Part shown: positions 1-5,140 of the stretch, in pieces
How positions within the stretch are numbered: position 1 is the stretch's first letter
How the letters are laid out: the number at the start of each line of letters is the position of its first letter
NCBI GenBank assembly: GCA_017695055.1
Contig: JADILY010000054.1
Span: 1-5,140, forward strand
Direction of reading: 5' to 3'
DNA from: Merdivivens faecigallinarum
Lineage (GTDB): Bacteria > Bacteroidota > Bacteroidia > Bacteroidales > UBA932
Length of the DNA stretch: 5,140 nucleotides
Position numbers and translations under genes: made by a program
Notes under the pieces: model-generated
Database searches by the model: none
Told to the model about the DNA's origin: nothing
The model's input: the letters and a program-made list of their open reading frames with translations, nothing else

Positions 1-404
1 TCCACATACAGCCTGGCCCCTCTCACACGATATCCCTCAAATGATTTTCCCGAAAGATGCATCTCCACCAGCTTCCGGATTTCCGGATCCTCCAAATCCA
101 CCACCTCGCAACCGTCATCTACAATCAGATGGTCATGGTATGCCGGAGTAATGTCATAAATCTTCCTTCCGGTAGACAACACCCTGCCTATCAGGCCGCT
201 TTCCGCCATTGTTTCAAGTATGTTGTATACCGCGGCCACGGTAACCACCGGAAGGGTCCGGCGGACTTCCGAAACAATCGAGTCCACGGAAGCATGCCCG
301 AGCGAGGCCAGGGCACGGTATACGGCAATCCTCTGGTTGGTAACTTTCAACCCGGACACGCGCAACCTGCCGCCTATGTCTTCTATGCTCAGCCTTTCTT
401 CCAT
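1..404 (-). CDS. Fur-family metalloregulator, PerR-like (partial, C-terminus off window)
   Basis: Metal-dependent transcriptional repressor of the Fur superfamily; 134 codons are visible from the ATG at 404, and the gene runs off the left edge (full family length is about 140-160 residues). The N-terminal winged-helix DNA-binding domain covers about residues 1-80 (TNQR at 22-25, AVYNIL at 58-63), followed by the start of the dimerisation domain. Aligned by eye to Bacillus PerR, all five regulatory-metal ligands are present: His37, Asp84, His90, His92 and Asp103. Asp at the last position, and Asn61 in the recognition helix, favour PerR over Fur. The first CxxC of the usual structural zinc site is missing: the positions hold Val95 and Gly98, with a lone Cys99 one residue later. 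Whether the second CxxC exists cannot be seen. It is divergent from queDE. Family assignment is firm; a peroxide-sensing role is inferred. Confidence 0.9.
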   Translation of the reverse strand, partial: MEERLSIEDIGGRLRVSGLKVTNQRIAVYRALASLGHASVDSIVSEVRRTLPVVTVAAVYNILETMAESGLIGRVLSTGRKIYDITPAYHDHLIVDDGCEVVDLEDPEIRKLVEMHLSGKSFEGYRVRGARLYV

Positions 405-424
405 CAAAATCGGATTTACCGATG

Positions 425-432
425 CAAAGATA
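425..432 (-). promoter_or_regulatory. Probable -7 promoter element of the Fur/PerR-like gene
   Basis: Read on the minus strand this is TATCTTTG, an exact match to the Bacteroidota -7 consensus TAnnTTTG, placed 20 nt upstream of the ATG at 404. No TTTG lies at the usual 19-21 nt spacing upstream; the nearest TTTG is only 10 nt away. The -33 half is therefore weak, and the predicted leader is only about 12-15 nt. Confidence 0.55.
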
Positions 433-484
433 TAAAAATTTTCAAACAATAAAAATTATTATCTAATATTTTTTAAATAAAATT

Positions 485-516
485 TTTGAAAATATCGCAA
501 ACACTTCATAAGTTTG
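485..516 (+). promoter_or_regulatory. Bacteroidota-type promoter of queDE (-33 TTTG, -7 TAAGTTTG)
   Basis: TTTG at 485-488 and TAAGTTTG at 509-516 are separated by 20 nt, matching the Bacteroidota primary-sigma consensus TTTG-N19-21-TAnnTTTG at every fixed position. Transcription would begin near 522-525, about 15 nt before the ATG at 538. This helps decide the queD start, because the alternative in-frame TTG at 514 lies inside the -7 element and could not be in the transcript. Confidence 0.75.
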
Positions 517-518
517 CG
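496..518. promoter_or_regulatory. Inverted repeat overlapping the queDE -7 element (possible operator)
   Basis: CGCAAAC at 496-502 and GTTTGCG at 512-518 are perfect inverted arms of 7 bp separated by 9 nt. The right arm overlaps most of the -7 element, so a bound dimeric regulator would block RNA polymerase. The arm-centre spacing of 16 bp is longer than one helical turn. It does not resemble the AT-rich Per box or Fur box, so the neighbouring regulator is not an obvious ligand. It could be chance, or a consequence of the TTTG element. Confidence 0.4.
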
Positions 519-537
519 GCAAATTTTACACGAAAAT

Positions 538-891
538 ATGTTTTACGTATCGAAACGACTTGAAATATCATTCGCCCACAGGCTGGAACTCGACTACGAG
601 AGCAAATGCGGGCGCCTCCACGGGCACAATGCCATTGTAACAGTGTTCTGCTGCTCGGAAAAACTCGACAGGAACGGGATGGTCACGGATTTTTCAAAAA
701 TCAAAGAAACCGTAAGCGGAAGGCTCGATCATCTGTACATAAACGAAACGGCAGGCTTCAACCCTACCGCGGAAAACCTCGCGCACTGGCTCTGCGGCCT
801 GATTCCGAACTGCTACAAAGTCATTTTCCAGGAATCCGAGGGGAATACGGCGGCATACGTGAAGGACGGCTACGAAAACGCCGCCCTGTAA
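538..891 (+). CDS. queD: 6-carboxy-5,6,7,8-tetrahydropterin synthase QueD
   Basis: Cytosolic zinc enzyme of the PTPS/QueD family. It converts 7,8-dihydroneopterin triphosphate to 6-carboxy-tetrahydropterin with loss of acetaldehyde and triphosphate, a committed step towards preQ0 and queuosine. The 117-residue product is full length for bacterial QueD (about 120). Zinc-ligand histidines fit His14, His28 and His30, the last two in the LHGHN motif; the catalytic Cys is Cys24 in ESKCGRLHGH. Other family marks are VTDF (49-52), LDH (63-65), NPTAEN (75-80) and QESEG (98-102). The ATG at 538 is preferred over the upstream TTG at 514, which falls inside the promoter. There is no Shine-Dalgarno sequence; the leader is A/T-rich. 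It sits 16 nt before queE, the next enzyme of the pathway, and is almost certainly co-transcribed with it. Confidence 0.95.
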   Translation: MFYVSKRLEISFAHRLELDYESKCGRLHGHNAIVTVFCCSEKLDRNGMVTDFSKIKETVSGRLDHLYINETAGFNPTAENLAHWLCGLIPNCYKVIFQESEGNTAAYVKDGYENAAL

Positions 892-907
892 AACGGACAT
901 ATCCATA

Positions 908-1495
908 ATGGGCAGTACATACAGAATCAACGAAATATTTTACTCCCTGCAAGGGGAAGGCTTCTTCACCGGCACGGCTTCGGTGTTCATCAGGTTTTCG
1001 GGGTGCAATCTGGAGTGCCCTTTCTGCGACACCAGGCATGAAGAAGGCACGGAAATGTCCGCAAGAGGGATAATCGAAGCCATATCGCCCTGGCCGTCAC
1101 CCCATGTAGTGCTCACTGGCGGAGAACCTTCGCTTTTCATAGACAGGGAACTGGTCGAAGCCCTGCACGGGGACGGAAGATTCATCGCAATCGAGACGAA
1201 CGGGACAAACCCACTTCCGGAAGGCATCGACTGGATTACATATTCGCCAAAACAGTTCTGGCTGCCCGAAGCCGAACCGGCAATCACCGAGTGCGACGAG
1301 CTGAAGGTCGTCTATACCGGACAGGACCTGTCCCGATATTCCGCGATAAAGGCCGCCCATCGCTTCATACAGCCATGCGACACCGGAGACGGCGACAGGA
1401 ACAGGAAACTCATAGAGGAAAGCGTGGAATTCTGCAAGCGCAATCCGCAGTGGAGACTTTCGCTGCAAACGCATAAATTTATTGATATTAAATAG
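908..1495 (+). CDS. queE: 7-carboxy-7-deazaguanine synthase QueE (radical SAM)
   Basis: Radical S-adenosylmethionine enzyme that ring-contracts 6-carboxy-tetrahydropterin, the QueD product, to 7-carboxy-7-deazaguanine, using a [4Fe-4S] cluster and Mg2+. The product is 195 residues. The cluster motif Cx3Cx2C is Cys33, Cys37 and Cys40; Thr42 in the following CDT is the residue expected near Mg2+ in characterised QueE. The SAM-binding GGEP is at 71-74. The N-terminal EIFYSLQGEG (9-18) and the C-terminal WRLSLQTHK are QueE hallmarks that separate it from NrdG-type activases. The ATG at 908 is the only sensible start; no Shine-Dalgarno sequence is visible, which suits translational coupling to queD 16 nt upstream. 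The TAG stop at 1493-1495 is followed within 20 nt by the helicase promoter, with no obvious hairpin terminator between. queC, queF and tgt are not in the window. Confidence 0.96.
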   Translation: MGSTYRINEIFYSLQGEGFFTGTASVFIRFSGCNLECPFCDTRHEEGTEMSARGIIEAISPWPSPHVVLTGGEPSLFIDRELVEALHGDGRFIAIETNGTNPLPEGIDWITYSPKQFWLPEAEPAITECDELKVVYTGQDLSRYSAIKAAHRFIQPCDTGDGDRNRKLIEESVEFCKRNPQWRLSLQTHKFIDIK

Positions 1496-1513
1496 AAAAT
1501 CAATTGTTTTGTA

Positions 1514-1521
1514 TATCTTTG
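1514..1521 (+). promoter_or_regulatory. Probable -7 promoter element of the DEAD-box helicase gene
   Basis: TATCTTTG matches TAnnTTTG exactly and runs on into GCGCCC. No -33 TTTG sits at the normal spacing; the nearest upstream TTG (1482-1484) is about 29 nt away. Transcription would start near 1527, giving a leader of roughly 55 nt before the ATG at 1583. The helicase is therefore likely to be transcribed independently of queDE, although read-through is possible. Confidence 0.55.
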
Positions 1522-1582
1522 CGCCCAAATTGCGTTTTTGCACCCCTGCGCTTTGAAAATTTTAATACACATATAATAATTA

Positions 1583-3265
1583 ATGGTTACAAGTTTTTTA
1601 GATTTGGGTCTCTCCAACGAACTGCTCAATGCAGTGGCTGAATTGGGATTCGAGAAACCCACACCGGTACAGGCAAGAATAATACCTACACTTTTGGCTG
1701 AAAACAAGGACGTCGTATGCCTGGCACAGACAGGAACGGGGAAAACGGCGGCATTCGGCCTTCCTACGTTGGAATACCTCGACACGGAAAACAAGGATAC
1801 ACAGGTACTCGTACTTTCCCCGACAAGGGAACTTTGCAGGCAGATAACACAGGATCTCGAAAATTATTCCAAATATAAGAAAGGGGTAAGAATCGTATCG
1901 CTCTATGGAGGCGCGAACATCGTGGCCCAGATGCGTTCCCTCAAGGACGGCGCGAACATAATAGTCGCGACTCCGGGAAGGCTGCTCGACATATTGAAAC
2001 GCGGCAAGGCCGACATTTCGCATATCAGCACCCTCATCCTTGACGAGGCCGACGAAATGCTCGACATGGGATTCAAGGACGACCTCGACGCCATACTCGA
2101 ATCGGCTCCGAAAGAGAGGCGCACGCTGCTGTTTTCCGCAACCCTGCCGAAGGAAGTGGAAGCCATAGCACGCAATTACATGACCGAACCGGAAATCGTC
2201 ACGGTCGGGACACGTAATGCCGGTGCCGAAAACGTGGAACATTTTTATTATATGATAAGGGAGGAAGACCGTTACGAAGCTCTGAAGCGCATAGCGGACT
2301 TCAATCCGGACATTTACGGAATCGTTTTCTGCAAAACGAGGGAGGAAACCCAGAAAATAGCCGATGCCCTGCAACGTGACGGATACGATGCAGATGCGCT
2401 GCACGGAGACCTGTCGCAGGCACAGAGGGACTATGTAATGGGCAAATTCAAACGCAAGGCCCTCCACCTCCTCGTAGCGACCGACGTGGCCGCAAGGGGA
2501 ATCGACGTAAACGGACTTTCCCATGTCATCAATTACAATCTCCCTCAGGAAATAGAGCTTTACACACACCGTAGCGGCAGGACCGGACGTGCCGACCGCA
2601 AGGGTATTTCCATCGCCATCATAAACCAGAGGGAAAAAGGCAAGCTCCGCCGTATCGAGCAGGTAATCAAGAAAGAATTCACAAGACTCCCTATCCCGAG
2701 CGCAAGGGAAATCTGCGAAAAGCAGCTCCTCCACCTCATAAACGGAATCAATGCAGTGGAAGTGCGCAAGGACCTCTACAGTTTCCAGCAGCTCATCAAC
2801 GAACAGTGGAGCGAGATTCCTAAGGAAGAACTGATTGAAAAAATGCTCTCATACGAATTCAACCGTTTCTTCGACTACTACCGCAAGGCCAAGGACATAA
2901 ACATTACCGACAAGCCGGAAGGCAAAAAATCTTCGATAAGGAAAGACGAGGATACGGGCAAAGACCGCGGAAGGGGCAGAAGGGAATCGAGAAGGCAGAA
3001 AGAGAAGAACTTCGAGCTTGGAAAATGCGAGGACGGCTTCAGCTGGGTGCGTGTGAATCTCGGATACAAGCACAAGGTCACCCCGAGGCTAATAATCGAC
3101 ATCATGAAAGAATGCGGCGCCAACAAAAAGGACGTGGGGAGGATAGAAATAACCAACGAATGCCTCTTCGCCGCAGTCAAGAGCAACATCGCCGGCTACG
3201 TGGCTTCCGAAATCGACGGGGCTACATACCGCAGGCACAAACTCAGGGCAGACATCTGGAAATAA
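1583..3265 (+). CDS. DEAD-box ATP-dependent RNA helicase with C-terminal DbpA-type RNA-binding domain
   Basis: Cytosolic RNA-remodelling ATPase of 560 residues, full length. All core motifs are intact: Q motif ending at Gln30, motif I AQTGTGKT (48-55), Ia PTREL (80-84), GG (109-110), Ib TPGR (130-133), II DEAD (154-157), III SAT (185-187), IV VFCKT (248-252), V ATDVAARGID (299-308) and VI HRSGRTGR (329-336). A helical region (about 370-435) and a Lys/Arg/Glu-rich linker (about 447-476) precede a domain at about 484-560, containing VNLGYKHKVTPR, that resembles the DbpA/CsdA RNA-binding domain (PF03880). Family members act in ribosome assembly, RNA decay or cold adaptation. The architecture fits DeaD/CsdA, DbpA or YxiN alike, so no symbol is given; Bacteroidota orthologues are often labelled DeaD. 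No Shine-Dalgarno sequence precedes the start. It converges on the transporter gene across 36 nt. Confidence 0.95.
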   Translation: MVTSFLDLGLSNELLNAVAELGFEKPTPVQARIIPTLLAENKDVVCLAQTGTGKTAAFGLPTLEYLDTENKDTQVLVLSPTRELCRQITQDLENYSKYKKGVRIVSLYGGANIVAQMRSLKDGANIIVATPGRLLDILKRGKADISHISTLILDEADEMLDMGFKDDLDAILESAPKERRTLLFSATLPKEVEAIARNYMTEPEIVTVGTRNAGAENVEHFYYMIREEDRYEALKRIADFNPDIYGIVFCKTREETQKIADALQRDGYDADALHGDLSQAQRDYVMGKFKRKALHLLVATDVAARGIDVNGLSHVINYNLPQEIELYTHRSGRTGRADRKGISIAIINQREKGKLRRIEQVIKKEFTRLPIPSAREICEKQLLHLINGINAVEVRKDLYSFQQLINEQWSEIPKEELIEKMLSYEFNRFFDYYRKAKDINITDKPEGKKSSIRKDEDTGKDRGRGRRESRRQKEKNFELGKCEDGFSWVRVNLGYKHKVTPRLIIDIMKECGANKKDVGRIEITNECLFAAVKSNIAGYVASEIDGATYRRHKLRADIWK

Positions 3266-3282
3266 GGATGCCTGCCTGTTTT

Positions 3283-3313
3283 CCCGACTTTCCGGGCGGT
3301 TTTAAAACCCCGG
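3283..3313. terminator. Possible bidirectional terminator between convergent genes
   Basis: The 36-nt gap between the helicase stop (3265) and the transporter stop (3302-3304, minus) runs into a perfect 12-bp palindrome, GGTTTTAAAACC at 3298-3309, flanked by CCGG on both sides (3292-3295 and 3310-3313). A short CCCG/CGGG hairpin precedes the T-run on the plus strand. The transporter stop codon lies inside the palindrome. The stem is short and imperfect, so terminator activity is only plausible. Confidence 0.35.
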
Positions 3314-4918
3314 AAGCGACATGAAAAGCGGAGGGAGCAGGAGGAGGAAACCTATCGCAAGAAGCACGAGGATGAATTTCCACACCCATCTGAACCACTT
3401 GGCATAAGGAATACGGGCAACGGAAAGGGCAGCAAGCAACACTCCGGAACAAGGCGTTATCATATTGGTAAAACCGTCTCCGAACTGGAATGCCAGCACC
3501 GTTGCCTGTCTTGACAGGCCTATCAGATCCGCGAACGGGGCCATTATCGGCATGGTAAGGGCCGCTTTAGCCGAAGCGGACGGAATCGCCAGATTGATAA
3601 CGGCCTGTATGCCGTACATCGAAGCGAGGGCACCTGTCTTGCCCGAACCGTCAAGCCCTTCCTCAAGGGAATGCAGCACGGTATCGATTATGCGCCCGTC
3701 TTCCAATATCGCTATTATTCCTGCGGCAAGCCCGATGACAAGGGCCGCGGAAAAAATGTCTTTCGCTCCCGACATGAATTCTTTTACTATATTGTCCGGC
3801 GAATAGCCGGCCGAGAATCCCGATGCTATGGCCAAAGCTAAAAACAGGGCGGATATTTCTGTTATATACCAACCATAGCCCATCACTCCTATCACGAGAA
3901 ACACGATTGTGAAACCGAGAATATTCAGTATGAATGCCCTGGAGGAGGCCCTCAAGGCAAATACCGAAGATATGGCGAACAGGCCGGCCGCAACCCACAT
4001 CAGCCACGGGGCATGATATTCGGCTTCCCCGACGGTAATCGTACACGAATGCGCGTAAAAGGCAGAAAATAGCAGTACGGAAACCAGGATGACGGCGAAC
4101 ACCGCCCAGGCACGGAATCCGGCACGGCTTCCCCGGGCCTCACCTGCCCCGTCCGGAGCGGCATTTCCATTGCCCCTTTCCCTCCAGTAGCTGTCGGCCT
4201 CATACATTATCGAACGTGAAGGCTGTTTCTTCACACGGGCGGCATACCAAAGCACAAAAGCTATCGCAAAGACCATGAGTACGGCCCAGCAGAATGTCCT
4301 GTACTCTATTCCCGAAAACAGAGGCAGGCCTGCCATATCCTGCGCTATGCCTATTGTGAAAGGATTGAGCATCGCCCCGGCAAAACCGACATGGGCAGCG
4401 AGATATACCATGCAGACCCCTACTATCGAATCGTAACCGAGCGAAACCGCGAGAGGTACGACTATCACGACAAAGGCGATAGTCTCCTCGCTCATCCCGA
4501 ATACGGCCCCGAATACGCCGAAGAGCAGCATAATCAGCACAATCACTATATTGCCCACACCTATTTTCCTGAAAAACGCATATTTTTCCAGTCCCCTGGC
4601 AAAACCGATGAACCCCATTATGCCTCCGTCCACGGCCTTGGTGCTGTTAACCACCCAGAAGGCTCCGCCTATGATAAGCACGAAAACTATTATTCCGGCC
4701 TGTCCCGTAAAACCGGTAAAGAGGGCCGAAAACACCTGCCAGGTCTGCGGAACGGACTGGATTTCACGGAACTCCAGCATCTCGCTACCGTCCGGGGCGA
4801 CAGTTTCCACATATTCGCCTCCCGGCACGAACCACGTGGCGACGGCACAGAGGATAATGATGGAAAATATTATTACATACGTATTCGGAACTTTCAATTT
4901 TTTCAAAAAGCTGCCCAT
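3302..4918 (-). CDS. YfcC/DcuC-family inner-membrane transporter
   Basis: Integral membrane carrier of 538 residues, similar to the YfcC branch of the DcuC-like family (PF03606), whose members are annotated as C4-dicarboxylate, short-chain acid or basic amino-acid carriers. The substrate cannot be read from sequence. A short basic N-terminus with KVPNTYVIIF (9-18) leads into the first membrane segment (about 13-31), ending in VPGGEY, typical of the family. Roughly 12-14 hydrophobic segments follow in two halves, split by a charged hydrophilic loop at about 228-268. Conserved re-entrant-like stretches are GMSEE (141-145), NPFTIGIAQ (185-193), IPSASAKAA (445-453) and FGDGFTN (479-485) followed by TPCSG (488-492). 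The ATG at 4918 gives the expected N-terminus. It is divergent from the agmatinase gene, 99 nt apart, hinting at an amino-acid or polyamine-related substrate (inference only). Confidence 0.88.
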   Translation of the reverse strand: MGSFLKKLKVPNTYVIIFSIIILCAVATWFVPGGEYVETVAPDGSEMLEFREIQSVPQTWQVFSALFTGFTGQAGIIVFVLIIGGAFWVVNSTKAVDGGIMGFIGFARGLEKYAFFRKIGVGNIVIVLIMLLFGVFGAVFGMSEETIAFVVIVVPLAVSLGYDSIVGVCMVYLAAHVGFAGAMLNPFTIGIAQDMAGLPLFSGIEYRTFCWAVLMVFAIAFVLWYAARVKKQPSRSIMYEADSYWRERGNGNAAPDGAGEARGSRAGFRAWAVFAVILVSVLLFSAFYAHSCTITVGEAEYHAPWLMWVAAGLFAISSVFALRASSRAFILNILGFTIVFLVIGVMGYGWYITEISALFLALAIASGFSAGYSPDNIVKEFMSGAKDIFSAALVIGLAAGIIAILEDGRIIDTVLHSLEEGLDGSGKTGALASMYGIQAVINLAIPSASAKAALTMPIMAPFADLIGLSRQATVLAFQFGDGFTNMITPCSGVLLAALSVARIPYAKWFRWVWKFILVLLAIGFLLLLPPLFMSLPGF

Positions 4919-4955
4919 ATTATATAAAGATGTCTTCTGGTCTTATATTTTCCCG

Positions 4956-4963
4956 TAAAGATA
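4956..4963 (-). promoter_or_regulatory. Candidate -7 promoter element of the transporter gene
   Basis: Read on the minus strand this is TATCTTTA, seven of eight positions matching the Bacteroidota -7 pattern if the final G is counted. It lies about 37 nt upstream of the transporter ATG. No convincing -33 TTTG is found at the usual spacing. A second, weaker ATCTTTA occurs closer to the gene (about 4925-4931). Confidence 0.35.
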
Positions 4964-4976
4964 TGGATAAAATCAG

Positions 4977-4984
4977 TCTCTTTG
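4977..4984 (+). promoter_or_regulatory. Candidate -7 promoter element of the agmatinase gene
   Basis: TCTCTTTG differs from TAnnTTTG only at the second base. It lies 33 nt upstream of the ATG at 5018, predicting a leader of about 27 nt. No -33 TTTG is present at 19-21 nt spacing. It is separated by only 13 nt from the candidate minus-strand element of the transporter, so the two promoters would be back to back. Confidence 0.35.
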
Positions 4985-5005
4985 CTAACTTCGCGTAAAA
5001 TTATT

Positions 5006-5010
5006 GGAGA
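5006..5010 (+). promoter_or_regulatory. Shine-Dalgarno-like site of the agmatinase gene
   Basis: GGAGA is placed 7 nt before the ATG at 5018, ideal Shine-Dalgarno spacing. It is the only clear purine-rich ribosome-binding site in the window; queD, queE and the helicase gene have none, as is usual in Bacteroidota. It supports the choice of start codon. Confidence 0.5.
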
Positions 5011-5017
5011 CAAAAAG

Positions 5018-5140
5018 ATGAAAACGATTTACGGCGGACTTGAAAACGAATTTTCAGACTATTCCGGAGCGGCCATAGCCGTACTTCCGGTACCATACGA
5101 CGGTACAAGCACATGGATTAAAGGAGCGGACAAAGGGCCG
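5018..5140 (+). CDS. speB: Agmatinase/arginase-family ureohydrolase, SpeB-like (partial, N-terminus only)
   Basis: The first 41 codons of a ureohydrolase-fold enzyme that continues past the right edge. The family hydrolyses guanidino compounds; agmatinase gives putrescine and urea from agmatine, using a dinuclear manganese centre in the cytosol. The visible part holds the typical N-terminal strand and loop VLPVPYDGTSTW (22-33) followed by KGADKGP (35-41), the pattern seen at the start of agmatinases. The metal-binding motifs (GGDH, DAHxD and later Asp residues) lie outside the window, so catalytic integrity and the choice between agmatinase, arginase, formiminoglutamase and other guanidino hydrolases cannot be settled. 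The start is supported by GGAGA 7 nt upstream. It is divergent from the YfcC-family transporter; whether speA-like or other polyamine genes follow is not visible. Confidence 0.8.
   Translation, partial: MKTIYGGLENEFSDYSGAAIAVLPVPYDGTSTWIKGADKGP

Noticed and set aside
57..452. Plus-strand open frame of 131 codons across the regulator gene
   Set aside because: It is antisense to a convincing Fur-family gene and extends into that gene's promoter; the translation has no domain-like character.
514..537. Upstream TTG start that would add 8 residues to QueD
   Set aside because: The TTG is part of the TAAGTTTG promoter element, so it would precede the transcription start. The ATG at 538 gives the usual QueD N-terminus and length.
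522..537. preQ1 or other riboswitch ahead of queDE
   Set aside because: The predicted leader is only about 15 nt, too short for a known preQ1 aptamer, and no fitting structure is seen.
1598..2734. Long open frame (378 codons) on the minus strand inside the helicase gene
   Set aside because: It lies wholly antisense to a gene with every DEAD-box motif intact, its translation shows no recognisable family pattern and is unusually rich in Cys, Phe and Tyr, and no promoter element is seen for it. It is explained by codon bias on the sense strand.
4391..4958. Two plus-strand open frames (178 and 135 codons) opposite the transporter's N-terminal half
   Set aside because: The transporter reading is clearly the real one (membrane segments and family motifs). 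The antisense translations resemble no known protein, and the two overlap each other in different frames.
1..5140. Mobile elements, CRISPR arrays, tRNA or rRNA genes, phage or defence genes
   Set aside because: No transposase or integrase, spaced direct repeats, terminal inverted repeats, tRNA-like clover-leaf or rRNA segment was seen. Nearly all sequence is covered by housekeeping-type genes, and no gap exceeds about 135 nt.

Overview
This window reads as ordinary chromosome of a Bacteroidota (Bacteroidales-type) bacterium. Two things point there. Several genes are preceded by the Bacteroidota -7 promoter element (TAnnTTTG), once with a correctly spaced -33 TTTG. Most starts lack a Shine-Dalgarno sequence and instead follow A/T-rich leaders. 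Coding regions have moderate GC and the intergenic regions are strongly AT-rich. A Rikenellaceae/Alistipes-like host is a guess from composition and gene style only.

Layout, left to right. (1) 1-404, minus: N-terminal 134 codons of a Fur-superfamily metalloregulator with PerR-like ligand residues; its C-terminus lies beyond the left edge. (2) 405-537: AT-rich divergent promoter region with a near-ideal promoter for the rightward operon and a 23-bp palindrome overlapping its -7 element. (3) 538-891 and 908-1495, plus: queD and queE, consecutive steps of 7-deazaguanine (preQ0/queuosine) synthesis from GTP. (4) 1583-3265, plus: a DEAD-box RNA helicase with a C-terminal DbpA-type RNA-binding domain and its own promoter. 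(5) 3266-3301: short convergent junction with a palindrome that may act as a terminator. (6) 3302-4918, minus: a YfcC/DcuC-family multi-pass membrane transporter. (7) 4919-5017: divergent intergenic region. (8) 5018 to the right edge, plus: first 41 codons of an agmatinase/arginase-family (SpeB-like) ureohydrolase.

How the genes work together. QueD converts 7,8-dihydroneopterin triphosphate to 6-carboxy-tetrahydropterin, and QueE ring-contracts that to 7-carboxy-7-deazaguanine; later enzymes (QueC, QueF, Tgt) are not in the window. The helicase is a general RNA-metabolism gene. The transporter and agmatinase are divergently transcribed and could share a nitrogen/polyamine theme, but this is inference.

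I found no mobile element, CRISPR array, tRNA or rRNA, and no evidence for a novel multi-gene system. The points most worth a second look are the regulator's missing zinc-site cysteines, the palindrome in the queD promoter, and the Shine-Dalgarno-like site ahead of the agmatinase gene.
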